Of a DNA stretch of 64,000 nt, positions 1 through 12,300 are shown piece by piece. Position 1 is the first letter of the stretch. Each line of letters begins with the position of its first letter. Position numbers and translations under genes: made by a program. The notes under the pieces are model-generated. The model did no database searches and was not told the DNA's origin. It saw only the letters and a list, made by a program, of their open reading frames with translations. Source of the DNA: Citrus sinensis (taxonomy: Eukaryota > Streptophyta > Magnoliopsida > Sapindales > Rutaceae); the NCBI RefSeq assembly GCF_022201045.2, contig NC_068562.1, positions 2,418,001 to 2,482,000 of the forward strand. Direction: 5' to 3'.

Positions 1-22
1 CGATTTCTGAATAAGAAGGTAC

Positions 23-2044
23 CTGAGCAGATTTGTTGAGTTGGAGGAGGGTGCAAAATCTCGGCATATGAACTGCTATGGAATTGCTATTAATGGGCTG
101 ACTTAGTTGTAGAGCTTCTCCCAGTATCTTGATGTACTTTCCAATCTCCTTCTGCGGTACGTTAGCCGCAATTGATATTTCCTGTTATTTTAAAGCAGAT
201 ACTAAAGTTAAAAGACATTCTAAATTAGACTAAAGACAAGAAGAATACACAGCAGGTCAACATTTCCAAAGAAATGACTTCAATTAGAGTTATATTCAAT
301 GAACATCATCCCTCAGGATAAAAAAAGCAACAGCTAATAGAACAAAAGTTAATGGCTACAGAAATCAATATGCCTACTCCTCGCAGATGATATTAAATAA
401 AATTTGTACCAATGTATCCTCAGAACTCAAGTTAAGGATAATAGAGATTCAATGACTGTTAATCCTCAACTGTCTAGCTATCAAGTAAAGTTTACTAGGT
501 TTAACAATTGTGCATTCAAAAATTAAGCAAATTCAGCAAAAGCATAAAAACTAGAAACATGCCCCCAAAGCAACTACAGTTGTTAAACTAAAAAAAGATA
601 AAGCAGAAGCAGGTTGGCATTCGGTTTGAATTAATTTTGGTTTCGGTTCGGTTTGGGTTCGACTTCGACCTGAGAAACCGTTCGGTTTCAAATCTCAAAA
701 CCGATCAAGTTATATTTTGATTTGGTTAAATCAAAAAAGAATAACCGACCCGATTGGGTTAAAATAAAAAATTTTAAAAAGATCCTCAATAGTCTAACCT
801 AATTGCACAGTCACACACACAAAACACGTGCAACTGCAAAAAACTTCTCCCGCTTCTTCTGCTGCTATGGCTGCCAAATCCTTCCCTTCTTCTGTTTTTG
901 CTGCCAAATTCTTCATCTTCTTCTGCCAAATCTTTGTCAACATTCATTCATTGATCGACTAATCTTGAATTCGTAGCTTCCAGATAAGAGACAGTAATAA
1001 TTAAATGAATTCAATCTCAATCAAACCCAAACACATAATTTTCTTTGTCCTCTCACATATTCTCCTTACTATTTAATCCAATTTGGCATCCCCAAATCTA
1101 AGCCGTGGCAAGTCCCTCTACCATCAACCTTGAAGTCATCATCACTGTGAGCCGCAGTTTTAATTTTAGATAATATTTTTGTTATTGTTAATTTCTCATG
1201 TTAATTGTTAAATATTCTTAGTTGTTAATAAGTTAATCTTTGGGAAGAATAATTTTTTTTAATGGGATTTGAGAAAATAAATTTATAAGATTAGGGTTCA
1301 TAAATTAAATTCATCCTGAATTTATAACCTGAATCCAACCGAATCGAAATAATTTCGGTCCGGATTACAAATTCTAACCCAATTGAACTGAATTCTCTGA
1401 CCCGAACGAAAATCGAAACGCCCACCCAACTGTACAGCAAAAGGAGATGAAAGTACCTGGAGAGTTCTGGGCTCTTGAGCTTCTCTAATGGCCTGAACAA
1501 GTGCAGCAGTGGCAAGAGCTTCAACACTTCTATTCCTCAAACAAGTAGCAGAACAGCAATCTCTAAACAACTGAAAAGCATGATCACAAATGTCATAATC
1601 CAATCCCAGAATGGACGCCACGTCGATGATCTGCAAATACGCTCTCAAATTGTCCATCATGACACTGGAAGACGTGGACGTCGTAGACGAGGACAAAAGC
1701 TCGAAGGTGCGCTCGAGCTCGGCGAGCTGGCCGGAGAAAGAGTGTGAGGAGCGGAGGAAAAGAGGGCTGGGTACCAAAGACCACGCGGAAAAAGCCGTTA
1801 TGAAGCCCGTGGGCTGAAACGGGTCTTCGTCGACGCCGTCGTTTTGCTGGGGTTGGGGGATGGATGGGAGATCGGAGGTGACGAGGCAGAGTGGGGTGTC
1901 TTGGGCACGGATGTGGAATAAGTGGTGATTTTGGCATTGCCGCTCAGCGATCACTCGCCCGCAGGAGCCGCACTCCGTGATTGACCGCCCTGTGCTTGTG
2001 GTGGCACAGCGCCCCTGCGCTGCTGAACAGTATGGGCACTTCAT
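23..2044 (-). CDS. PBRP: Plant-specific TFIIB-related protein (PBRP), 5' part, cut by the window edge
   Basis: Two exons are visible: 1457-2044 (196 codons, ATG at 2044) and 23-181 (53 codons), joined in phase 0 with GT-AG borders. The gene continues past the left edge. The N-terminus has a TFIIB-type zinc ribbon with Cys3, Cys6, Cys25 and Cys28. The stretch around residues 150-196 (NLRAYLQIIDVASILGLD, then the CLRNRSVEALA segment) is the first cyclin-like fold, and exon 2 continues it. The family is plant-only. In Arabidopsis PBRP is reported at the outer plastid envelope, reaching the nucleus on signalling or when proteasome turnover is blocked, and to act in rRNA transcription. The residue pattern matches my memory of Arabidopsis PBRP closely. 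The 1.27-kb intron holds a probable transposon remnant. Plain TFIIB is less likely because of the zinc-ribbon spacing and N-terminal sequence. Confidence 0.93.
182..1456 (-). other. PBRP intron 1, with a TTCGG-rich transposon-like insertion
   Basis: Introns in this gene family are usually shorter. Here about 613-1436 looks inserted: the left part is rich in GGTTTCGGTTCGG-like words, and the right end carries the inverse type (CCGAACGAAAATCG, CCAACCGAATCG). This arrangement is common at the ends of hAT-type non-autonomous elements. I could not find a clear target duplication, so class and exact ends are open. The middle (830-960) has three degenerate CTGCCAAAT-containing repeats. I see no coding exon inside. 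Confidence 0.5.
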
Positions 2045-2864
2045 TTGACAGCCTGTGGTTGGATTGTTTGCGATGAAGAAAGTGAGGGCAAAATCATTTG
2101 TGATACACCGATACTCGTTTCTGAACTAATATTTTACGTTTTCTAATTTTTATGTCTCCTTGCTGCTAAAAAGATCGAACCAAACCAGTTAAGCAATGAT
2201 AAAAATATTGACAATTTGCATTTATAAATAAATAAATAAATCATTAGAAAATTGTGGGAAAATAGAATATGGTTGGAGGATAAACATTATACACTTCCCT
2301 TTTTTCTTCACTCTTCTCCAGTTTCTTGTTCAAATGGACAGTTCATTACAGGAAGCCAGGAAAGCTTAATTTCATTATAAATGCTGAACTGGCTGGCAGC
2401 TATAAAGATAATATCCACTAAACAATTGAAAAATACAATCTCTATAAACTAGCATTACAGAGAAACCACCATGAGATATCTGCTTATGAAATAATCAACA
2501 GAAAAAACCTTGTATATATCTTACATGCTTCATGCTCGAGCATGATACCAAAATACAGCGTGGTAAAATTCTTCCTGAATTTTTAAACATGGAACCTCAT
2601 ATAAAGAAAGTACGGGAAAAAATCTCACTTTAGTTTACCTGTTCATAAGGTTGTTTTACTCTTCTACCCAACACAAATGACAGTAACAGCAAAAATTTGG
2701 AAGAATGCGAGCCTAATTTAAATACATAAGATGTCTCTGTTTAAAGAAACATGAAAAACTGAGTCTTGTGTATGGTTTTGTCCAAATCACAGCTGCTTTG
2801 TAGTTTTGAGCAGCATAGTAGCAGAATGAAGATTTCTAGCTTCAGATCGTCAGAATTCTTTTCA
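2045..2864. other. Intergenic: PBRP promoter/5' UTR and DUF1195-gene 3' UTR
   Basis: About 820 bases between the PBRP start codon (2044, minus strand) and the stop codon of the next gene (2865). Both genes read leftward, so this segment should hold the 3' UTR of the DUF1195 gene (right part) and the promoter plus 5' UTR of PBRP (left part). No open frame, repeat or clear TATA box stood out. Confidence 0.45.
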
Positions 2865-5610
2865 TCAACCAGTCCCAGATGAGGTTAACAATGCCCTGCC
2901 TCTCTCAGCTAGCTTCAGGCTCTTACTAAATTGATGTGCACTCTGACAAAATAAATAAGAAGAACACGATCCAAATCTTGTGTTAGTTTCTGTATGCCTT
3001 GATCTAATAAATCAAGCACAAGAATACTGCAGTTCAAATGCTGGTTAGTGTTAGCTCCAACAGTTTTCACATTTCAGAATCATACTATTTACCAATGCAA
3101 AAATGATAAGCAGGAGGACATGTTTTTCTCAATTACTGAAGTACACATAACAAACTATTTTCAGCACAAAATACAATCTTCCATTTCAGAATGACTTGAA
3201 GTTTCATATAAAGGCTGGATTTTGTTATTTTAGCAAGAAGAGTGTCAAACCTATGTTCAGGATTGAAGAGATTGAATATCCCTATGATTCACCATTTGTT
3301 TACAAATGGCAGAAAAGTGAAGTGAAGCCAGCAGGCCCAGCACACACCCATTCGAAATTGAAAAATGCAAATCATTGTTCCTTACATCAATATGATAGAA
3401 TGTTTGGAGCTTAAATCATTAAAAATCAAATGATTACAAACGGAGGATTATTCTAAAAGTATTTTAGAACCAAGAAAATTGCAAACATAGCTAGCAAGTA
3501 TATAGCTACAAACAGGTATTCCACTTCAGGTTAATAATGATTGCAGGCAAGAAGTTTTAGGATAAATAGTAAGTTCATTGCAAAGAACCAAAAAAAATGG
3601 GGAGCCGAATCTCCAGTCTAGGAAAATATACATGGGAGCACTAAAAAATGAAAATAAGAGTTAATATCTAAACTATAACTTACCAATAAACTCTAAAGAT
3701 CCCTGAAAATGTAGAGCAAGATAAACTGCATACCACTAAAACAGATCTACAAGATCCACACTTGATACTAGATGCATATCTAAACCCTCAAAAATCCACA
3801 ATTCCTATCAAGCCATGCACCCAGAGGCACATTTGAACTATCATCCACACAAGAAAATCAAACCTCTTCCTTCAATTCTCATCCGATTTGAATGCAAGTC
3901 CATCCACGTTTGTATGACCCAACAAATATCCAAAACAGAAAGAAAAAGAAGAAGAAAAAGAAGCATAGACCTTCAACACAATTGGATTGAGAAGAGGACG
4001 AGAAATGACGTACAAAATCAATGGTTTCCCCATCCTGTTTCAAATATAACGCAGAGTAATCACAAATTGCTTACTCTTTACTAAAAGGAAACTCTAAAAC
4101 AGTTCCAAGAAAAAATTGTAGTTCCACTCTTACTTAAAGATATGAATAAAGAATTGAACTCAAACTAGATTGCTCCTGAAGGTTTTCAACTAAAACTTTC
4201 CTCCGACTCAAAGTCATGCGAAAGGATATTCCCTTCCCCTCTGTGAAATCTCAGCTTAATGCTTTCAATTAGATCTTCATACTCCAAAGGGTAGCTGCTA
4301 TACAGAATTAGATCAATTAAATATTTGCCAATATCTCACTACCCCCACATCCATATAGGCCCAACAGTGCACAGCACTGCAACATTTCACTCACTATGCT
4401 CATAAACCATCGACAAAACCTGAAAGTAACAGTAGGTTTTTTTATACAAAATGGTTGACCTAGACATCACTGTCATGATTTCTACCAGTGAACTGCCTAA
4501 GGCACCAGAAATTACCTTATTCAATAATGACACATATTCAAACAAACCAGTCACAAGGATAGGAGATGGAGGAAATATGAAACTTGACAATGTGCTGGAT
4601 ATAATGGCAAGAAATGAAGATGCTTCCACAAGATTTAGTAGATATCAGAAAGTGCAGGAATATTCATTGATGAGCAATAAAGTCCATGTCTTCATACAGC
4701 TATGTCTTCTAGCCTAGCAAGAACACATCAGAAGAACTACATAGGAAAAAATGATGCTAACACCTAGTTGAAAGTCAGCCAAGTACTGGATTCTGATACT
4801 AAAAACAAATGATTGAGTAAATTTATCGTACGTTTAACCATCTGGATCTATTTCAGCTTACAAAGTAGAAACACTAATTAATTAGACAATAATATGGATC
4901 AGATCTATAATCAACTTTATATATAATTACAGCCAAAGCGGATTCAGTAGCTTTCACATTCAGCATCTTACTGCATCTTTAACTGGCTGATCACTAACAA
5001 AAGAAAACAACTATGTACCACTGAACGTCAAAATCAATATCGAAAATTAATGCTGACCGTGGAATGGAAAGGAGGCGAATCAATATTAACAAGGGAGCGA
5101 ACAGACATCTTAGCGATCTCAGTAATGGCAGCGTCTCTAACTTCGGCCACGTCACTGCTCAACTCCTCGTAAGCAGCCTCAAATGCCTCCTGCCAAAACC
5201 TCGGTAATCTGATCCGACGGCTGTTCGTGTAGACATCCCACATGTGCTTCACCACCTTCTCCCTCTCCTCCATTTCCTATTATCACCATAAAAATAAAAT
5301 AAATCAAATCATTCAGCAAAATTAGAAATATTCAATGTATTTTTTAGTTGCTTGGAGTTAGTTAGAAACTGACGAGGACGTCTAGATCGTCGTGGATTGG
5401 GCTACCGAGATCGTCTGATAGACGGTTGAGATTGCCGGCTGACCAACGGAGAGTAACGGTGCCGGTAAACATTGACCAAAATGCAAGCAGTAATATTGCC
5501 GCTAGCGCCCAAAACTTGTACCGCCCTTTCCCGAAAATACTTGAATCCGAGCTTTCCTTCTTCGTCACATTCAACGTCGTCGTCGTTGGGACACTTTCGT
5601 CATCCTTCAT
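2865..5610 (-). CDS. DUF1195-family small membrane protein
   Basis: Three exons: 5374-5610 (79 codons), 5058-5276 (73) and 2865-2942 (25 plus stop), all joined in phase 0, giving 177 aa. Borders are GT-AG; the last acceptor is TTTGTCAG at 2943-2950. The N-terminal third is polar and basic. One hydrophobic segment (FWALAAILLLAFWSMFTG, about residues 33-50) is likely a membrane anchor. The rest is a charged soluble domain with EREKVVKHMWDVY and RLPRFWQEAFEAAYEEL. The last exon was found by reading on from the exon 2 donor and ends AERGRALLTSSGTG. I assign it to DUF1195, a plant family of about 160-180 residues with no known activity. Its Arabidopsis relative At4g36660 is, from memory, annotated as a putative polyol transporter, but one membrane segment does not fit a transporter. 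Neighbours match the Arabidopsis order. Confidence 0.75.
2943..5057 (-). other. Long intron 2 of the DUF1195 gene
   Basis: A 2.1-kb intron, long for so small a protein. It contains an exon-like minus-strand segment at about 4188-4310 (acceptor CTGTATAG, then an open frame with SYPLEYEDLIESIK ending at a stop) and an open minus-strand stretch at 4387-4629. Neither matches a family I know. They could be an alternative 3' exon or remnants of an insertion. The rest is AT-rich without structure that I could see. Confidence 0.45.
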
Positions 5611-6142
5611 TTCGAATAATTAATCAGATTTTGATACAAATAAAGGGGATTTTAACTTTTTTTTTCCTTTCCCCCCCTCCCTGGTCTTTCGATTCGAGTG
5701 GTTTAAGCGATATTTTTGATCATCGGCACTTGGTGTTTCCAGTGGGAAAGGCGACGGTGAGTTAATTAATATGAATTGTGGCCCACCATACTGAATTATT
5801 TCGTTTTCCTGTGGATGTTGACCTTTATCCGGTTCCACACTACTGTTGATGATGTGCAGTGGCGAATTTATCTCATCCGTTGATTTTATGATTTTACACG
5901 AGATTGTTGAAAAGACAACCGACAGCCAACGGCACCGTTTTTGTCATTGATGGCATTGGCTTGACATTGAAGCCGCGCTAATTTATTGAGACGTGCGAAG
6001 CAGTGCATTTGTTTTATATATATGGCTGGCGATAAGTTACGTTCAGTGTAACTTACGCCTCTCACAGCAACAGTAATTGATTTTATTAGTGATATTATTA
6101 TTGTAAGAGGTTCGTAAGTTACAATCAATATAATTTAGGACC

Positions 6143-6179
<37 letters not shown>

Positions 6180-7408
6180 GCACATATATATGTATGTATG
6201 TATATAGGCACGTATGCATTGAGAAAATTTTAGCCAATTAAAAATTAAAGTGTTTTTTTTTCTCCCTACTTAAAAATCCGCTTGAAGTGGCATTTGATTC
6301 GGTATAGTATTTTTTTTTTATCTTTGTGGTTGGCCTCTCCCCACGTCTCTATACAAGTATGTTAGTGCACGTTCATTTTTTAACATTAAGTTGGCGAATG
6401 CTCATTTATATGAAATTAAGTGTTTAATTGCGTGGTCTTGACCGTTTGGACAATTGGCTTATGCGTGCTTATGTTTGTGTCATGTCGTATTCTCTATGTA
6501 TTTCGTACTTATCGTTTCGTGCTTAATTTTTTTCTTAAGTCCAATCTTGCACACGTGCCATGTCCACTTGTGTAATACCCACACATGTTGTGTTGTGGGC
6601 CATGTCATGTCGTGCCTAAAATGAAAAAAGCACGATATACTTTTTCTTTTAATTTTTTAAGAAAGAATCCTAAGTTGGTGGCATACTTTTTCAAGCCAAT
6701 ATATTTTTTCGAGTTTATGTACCTTTAGTTAAATTCAATAGAAATAAAAATTCAAGACTCAAGTATATATTCAACAATAATAAACTAATAACAGTAAGAG
6801 AATGTAATATTAATTACTATATTAAACCCCATGGTATTAGAATTCTTTTTTAATACTTAGCAATAACAACAACAAAACAATAATAATATTTTTTTCTTAA
6901 GAGTTAACTTAATTGTTAACTTGAACTCATATAAAGTCATATATCATAGTCCATAATAGGATTAATACGTATTTATAAAATTATGATATTTATAATTTTA
7001 TTTATAAAAATCATGATATCAATTATTCATTCAATAACTTATTAATAGAAAACAATTAAAGTTTTTTTAAATCTAAGAATTAAATGAATTTAAAAAACTT
7101 ACGCTAATAAAATATATTGAAACATTTAATTTCAAGTTATTTCTAAAGTCATAAAATTTTAAATTTATTTTCATTAAAAAGTGAAACATGCTTATTGTAG
7201 GCCTTCTTACATGTTGTGATTTAGCGCAGCCCATGTGCATGTTGTGCCGTGCCATGTGCCCTACCCAAACATGCTCATGCCGTGCCACGCTGTATAGACA
7301 CATGCCGTGCCATGTGCCGACCAACCCGTTGGCCATCTCTAGCTAGTACTCATACCTCAACATATGTTTAATCTTTAACAAAATGAATTCAAATTCTCAA
7401 GTGTGCAT
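5611..7408. other. Intergenic, AT-rich, with a (TA)n tract and a GTGCC-rich transposon end
   Basis: The right flank of the DUF1195 gene is its promoter. A (TA)n microsatellite lies at about 6146-6176. From about 6450 to 7345 the DNA is rich in words such as CATGTGCC and GCCGTGCC, ending at 7345 in a motif whose reverse complement begins TAGAGATGGCCAACGGG. That is like hAT-type ends. I did not find a matching left end, so the element is truncated or too diverged to see. No gene recognised. Confidence 0.4.
6146..6176 (+). repeat. (TA)n microsatellite
   Basis: About 15 TA units, followed within 30 bases by a short (ATGT)n tract. Confidence 0.9.
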
Positions 7409-7417
7409 TCTCTTTAA

Positions 7418-9365
7418 GGGTTCCTCTATGATGCTGTAATTTTTTTACAGCATCAATAATGTTTTTAATTGTGTACCATTGGATTTAATCAATGGTACAC
7501 AATATTTGTAGTAAAAAAAAAATGGTAAACGGTTAACAAACGTGTAAGGGGTAGAGAATTTTGTAAAATAACTATAACCATCCTTAGAGTTTGAAACAAT
7601 TTCACTTAAATATCATATTTTATTTAAAATTATTTTTCAATCCTCATTTAAATTTGAAATGTGATAATTTTTTTTAAATAAATCTTCCAAAATATATTAC
7701 CATTAAATATAAAATATAATGGTAGGTTATTTAACACAAATCAAATAAATAAGTTGCAATTGCAAAATTCATATATGATATAATAGTAATAAATAACACA
7801 ACTAAGTACATATAATTAAGTAAATGTCATAGTTACATCAATAAACTCATTGTTGAGATTGCTTGTAACATAAAAGTTACTTGATCACACATGTTTTAAT
7901 AAAATTTAATATCGTATATTAAAATACTCACTATTTTATATAATATTAAGGGTCATTGTATAATTGATCATGAAGTATGTATTATTTTTAACACCCAGTT
8001 AACATACTTATTCTCTGAACTTTATATTTATCTTACAATTAATATCCTTACATGATAGGAATTTTAAGTTTTATATGCCTATATATTTTCATTTTATTTT
8101 CAAATATCACTTTGTTAATTTCATAAAAGTTAAATCTAATATATATTCCTAATGAGTTTTAATTTATGAATCGTGAAATATTATTTTATTGATATCCTTT
8201 TATTGTAATTATAAAATTTTATGTTATTAAGAGTCATTACTTTGGTTATGATAATTAATAGTGACAATAAATAAAATATTGCCTCCAATAATATTTAAGT
8301 GGGAAAAAAAAGTGAGAAAATCATTTATATTTTTAGATTTTTATTGACATGGTAGGAAATTATCTCAGCCTTATAAAATTTAACTTTCACAAGCTTGTTT
8401 TCATTTTATTTTCAAATGTCACTTTGTTAATTTCATAAAAGTTAAATCTAACACAGGAATTAACTTTAGTTTATGAATCATGAAAGATTATTTTATTGTT
8501 ATTCTTTGATAGTAATTATAAATTTTTTATGCTACGAAGAGTCATTACTTTTATTATGATAATTAATAGTGACAATAAATAAAATATTACATCAAATAAT
8601 ATTTAATGGACAAAATGAGGAAAAAAAATCATTGTATGTTTTTATATTTCCATTATAAAGATATTGTTTGGGATACTTTAACTTATAATTTTGGCACAAT
8701 ATTTGAGCCACTAATATCTCATAGTCTAATGGTTGATATTGAAAGTCAAAGCAACATTTCATAATGTTATATCCTCCATCATTGAATTGTATGAAATAAA
8801 TAGTTTAATTTTTTTATCAAAATTTAAATCAAAATATTTCTCACTCTATAGTTATATAGACATATATATTTTTCAATAATAATTGGTGAATAAAATATTT
8901 CTCATTTGTTGTGACTCATATAGTATTATTAATAAAACACATATAAAATAGTTTATTGTAATGCTTTCTATTATCATTATTGTTTAGGTATTAATGGTTT
9001 GTAATTAAATTCATACAATACAAATTATTACAAGACTTTGTGTTAAATAACCTACTTGATATTATATTTTATACTTAATGGTAACTGATTTTGGAAGATT
9101 TATTTAAAAGAGATTATCATATTAAAAATTTAAAGGAGGGCTAAAAAGTAATTTTAAATAAAATATACTATTTAAGTGAAATTGTTTCAAACTCTAAGGG
9201 TGGTCACAATTAATTTACAAAAATTATCCACCCACTTGAACGGTTACCATTATTTTTAAATTATTTTTTTAGTACAAATATTGTATACCATTGATTAGAT
9301 CTAATGGTTCACAATTAATACATTATTGATGCTGTAAAAAAAATTACAGCATCATAGAGGAACCC
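7418..9365. mobile_element. Mutator-type (MULE) non-autonomous element with about 325-bp TIRs and 9-bp TSD
   Basis: The left end begins GGGTTCCTCTATGATGCTG at 7418 and the right end is its inverse, ending at 9365. The inverted repeats extend inward to about 7740 and 9040, with AAATCTTCC, TACCATTAA and GTTATTTAACAC recognisable on one arm and inverted on the other. The flanks carry a perfect 9-bp direct repeat, TCTCTTTAA, at 7409-7417 and 9366-9374. Long TIRs starting with G and a 9-bp duplication define Mutator-like elements. The 1.3-kb interior has no transposase frame, so the element depends on an autonomous relative. The interior holds a 250-bp direct duplication, listed separately. Confidence 0.93.
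8086..8652 (+). repeat. Diverged direct duplication inside the MULE (about 250-bp units, 312-bp offset)
   Basis: Copy A (about 8086-8340) and copy B (about 8398-8652) share long runs such as CACTTTGTTAATTTCATAAA and GATAATTAATAGTGACAATA in the same order, with scattered substitutions and small indels between them. The copies are not identical, so the duplication is old relative to the insertion or was present in the parent element. Confidence 0.85.
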
Positions 9366-9374
9366 TCTCTTTAA

Positions 9375-12300
9375 ATGAAAGTGTATCTATCCTCACATAT
9401 ATAGTAAGGGTAAAAGTTGGAGTTTAATACACATTAAAGCTCTTAATTATACTATAAATATCTTTATCTATTGTTAATTAAATTGGGAAGTATCCAAAGT
9501 ATTCTATGTCTCATTTCTCAATCTTTGAATTGAATGTGCTTACAAATGGTGATAACTATTTATCGCCAATAAAACATATTAATAGATCATGCATTTAGCA
9601 ATACACATTTTGAATTTTAAAGTGTTGTGTGTATAATACATTGTGAATTGACTAGTGTGATGCACAACTCATAATATGTTTCAAGATGAATAATACACAT
9701 GCATCACAAATTATGTAGCTAGTTTTTGCAATTTGCTTCCTAAAGTCATTGATATGAAACACATATTACTTTTTATCAAGGGATGAATTAGACTTATCTC
9801 ATGACGCTCCTCTTTAGATATGATAATATGCTTGACTTTGTTTAGGAAAAACCCTTGAAGAGAAAAACCTCCAAGTAAAATAAATACAATTTAACGAATT
9901 ATAAAGTGGGGCTGGATACGCTTTAAAACTGCCTAGTCAAGAACTTTTGCCAGTAATCAAAACCTGGTAAAGGGAAAAAGAGCATATTGCATATGCGTCT
10001 AGATTATTTTGCAGAAGCCATTCTTTGAAAGTTGTCTAACCATGACTAGTGCTTCCCCTGATCAATATATTTGACAAGTGGTTGGTGCTCCCATAATGGT
10101 AACATGTATCAAATTAATAGTTTGTTCAACCAAGATGTCAATACCATATATTATCACCTCACTTGCTGAAGTAAGGAAGTTTTTATTAATAGCCATGCAA
10201 AATTATAAGCAAAGTATATCCCATCCACATATGGGTTTTATAAGGTTTATAAAAATAAGCCGCTTACACATCATCAATAAGATCTAAAAATTTTGTTAGT
10301 TCACAAGAAAAAATAATCACAATTACAAACTATATTTCAATAGTTATTTGTGAACACACAAATTATCAATGGCTGTGTTCTTTACTATTTCATACTTTCA
10401 TGTGTTAAGTAAAGATATTTTGTCACTTTTAACCTATACCTCTTTAAGAGGTCTTAAGGATTTCGGTCTCATCAAAAATCAAATGTCTTTTTAAAATATA
10501 ACCCAGAGTCAATAGAAACCTCAATGTTTCTAGATTCTTGTGCCTTATTAAGACTTTATATCATATAAGAGATGTTATTTCACCAGAATCTTATGTTTTT
10601 TCAAGTCTTTATGCTCGTAAGAAATATTATTCTATTAGAGTCTCTAGTCTTTTTTCAAAGTCCATCCACTCTTTAGAGTCTCATTTGCAGCCTAACAAAC
10701 AATCTTCATCTTTTCAGGAACCTTTGAGTTAAATGGTCTTTAACGTTTCAGGCATGTCGTAGACAATCCTTCAGTGCTCACAAATTATTTAAAAGACAAT
10801 AAGTTGACCAATTATATTAGCGAGTGACTTGGTTTACTAATTGTTGTATATGAATTACCCTCCACAGTCCACACTTTGCATTCAAAGAGGTGTGAGAATA
10901 TAGATGAGACATACTTGGCACTTTCTTAGAAAAGGTTATGCCTTACTCCAAGAGGGATTTTTCTATTTTTTAATGGAGGAAAACTTGTAACATCAAAGTG
11001 ATAGTCTGTAAAACATGCGATAATCATATCATCTATTAAGGTTTAAAATATATTATAATATTGGTCAGAAAGAACCAACAATAATCATCATAGTTTCTTT
11101 TAAATACTAATCTAATTTATACTTAAAGTCCGTATATCTACAACAAAATAAACGTATGCTAAATTTCAAAACAGAAAGCATATAAGTGAAATAAATAAAA
11201 TTAAATAGAATCCCTTTAATTAATAATGATATTTCCATCAGCAATTGATTGATACTCTAATCCTTCATCTTCAATCTTTTGTCTTCAGACTTTGTTGGCA
11301 ATGTTAGTGGAAAGTAAATACAGAAATGTTATAGGCATCTGTATTCTCTGATGTAGAAGTTCCAATTCAATGGCATCCACATAGCATAATTGTTAATGCT
11401 GGTTTTATTAAATAAATAGATAAAATAAAAAGTATAAAGGAATATAATACTTCTTGTACTATAGTATAGTCATGCTGATAATGTGTTGTAAATCAAATTG
11501 GATGTGTCCATAGTGTTCTCTATCTTATTTCTCAATCTCTTAATTGAATTTGATTACAAACTGTGATGGCTACTTAAAACTAATGAAGCATGTCAATTGG
11601 TCATGCATCCAGCAACACAATTTTTGAATTTTAAAGTGTGTGTGCACAACACCCTATGAATTGATTACTATGATGTATGGGTCATGATATGTTTAAAGAG
11701 GTATAATATACATACGCCCCACAAATCATATAACTATTTTTATAATATACTTTGTTTTTTTATCAATGAGTGAATAGACATATCTCACAACAATATTATA
11801 GTATATTTCAGATCATATATACAATCGTGTGGGCTTGCGTCGCTTTCTGTACAAGTCGGAATGCGTGTTGTTTGGGCTTGGTCAAGGCCTGCAACCCTAA
11901 GGACCGGTTCCCCATTTCACAAACGTGGCTAAAAATTTGGTTTCTTTTTGTATTTATATTGGTTTTTTTTTTGTATTTATATTGGTTTTTTTTTTGTATT
12001 TAGTTTCTTTTTAAAGATTTTTATTTAGATTTTAACATTGCAAATGATAGATAATTTAATTGGTGTAAATTCAATTGTGAGGAGCAAAACTGACTGCGAT
12101 ATGATTCTTACTCTTCAACTCCTCAATATTTTCATCTCTAATCCGCCTAAATTTTTTATATGTTTTTTAGTTCCAACGGTCTAAATATTTGTAAAACAAT
12201 TGATTAATATATGACAAAGAAATATTGAGTGAGAGCCTAGCATTAAGTGCATGGGCTCCTCGGTCCAATCCACAAGTTTGTATGAAAAACAAATCATTTC

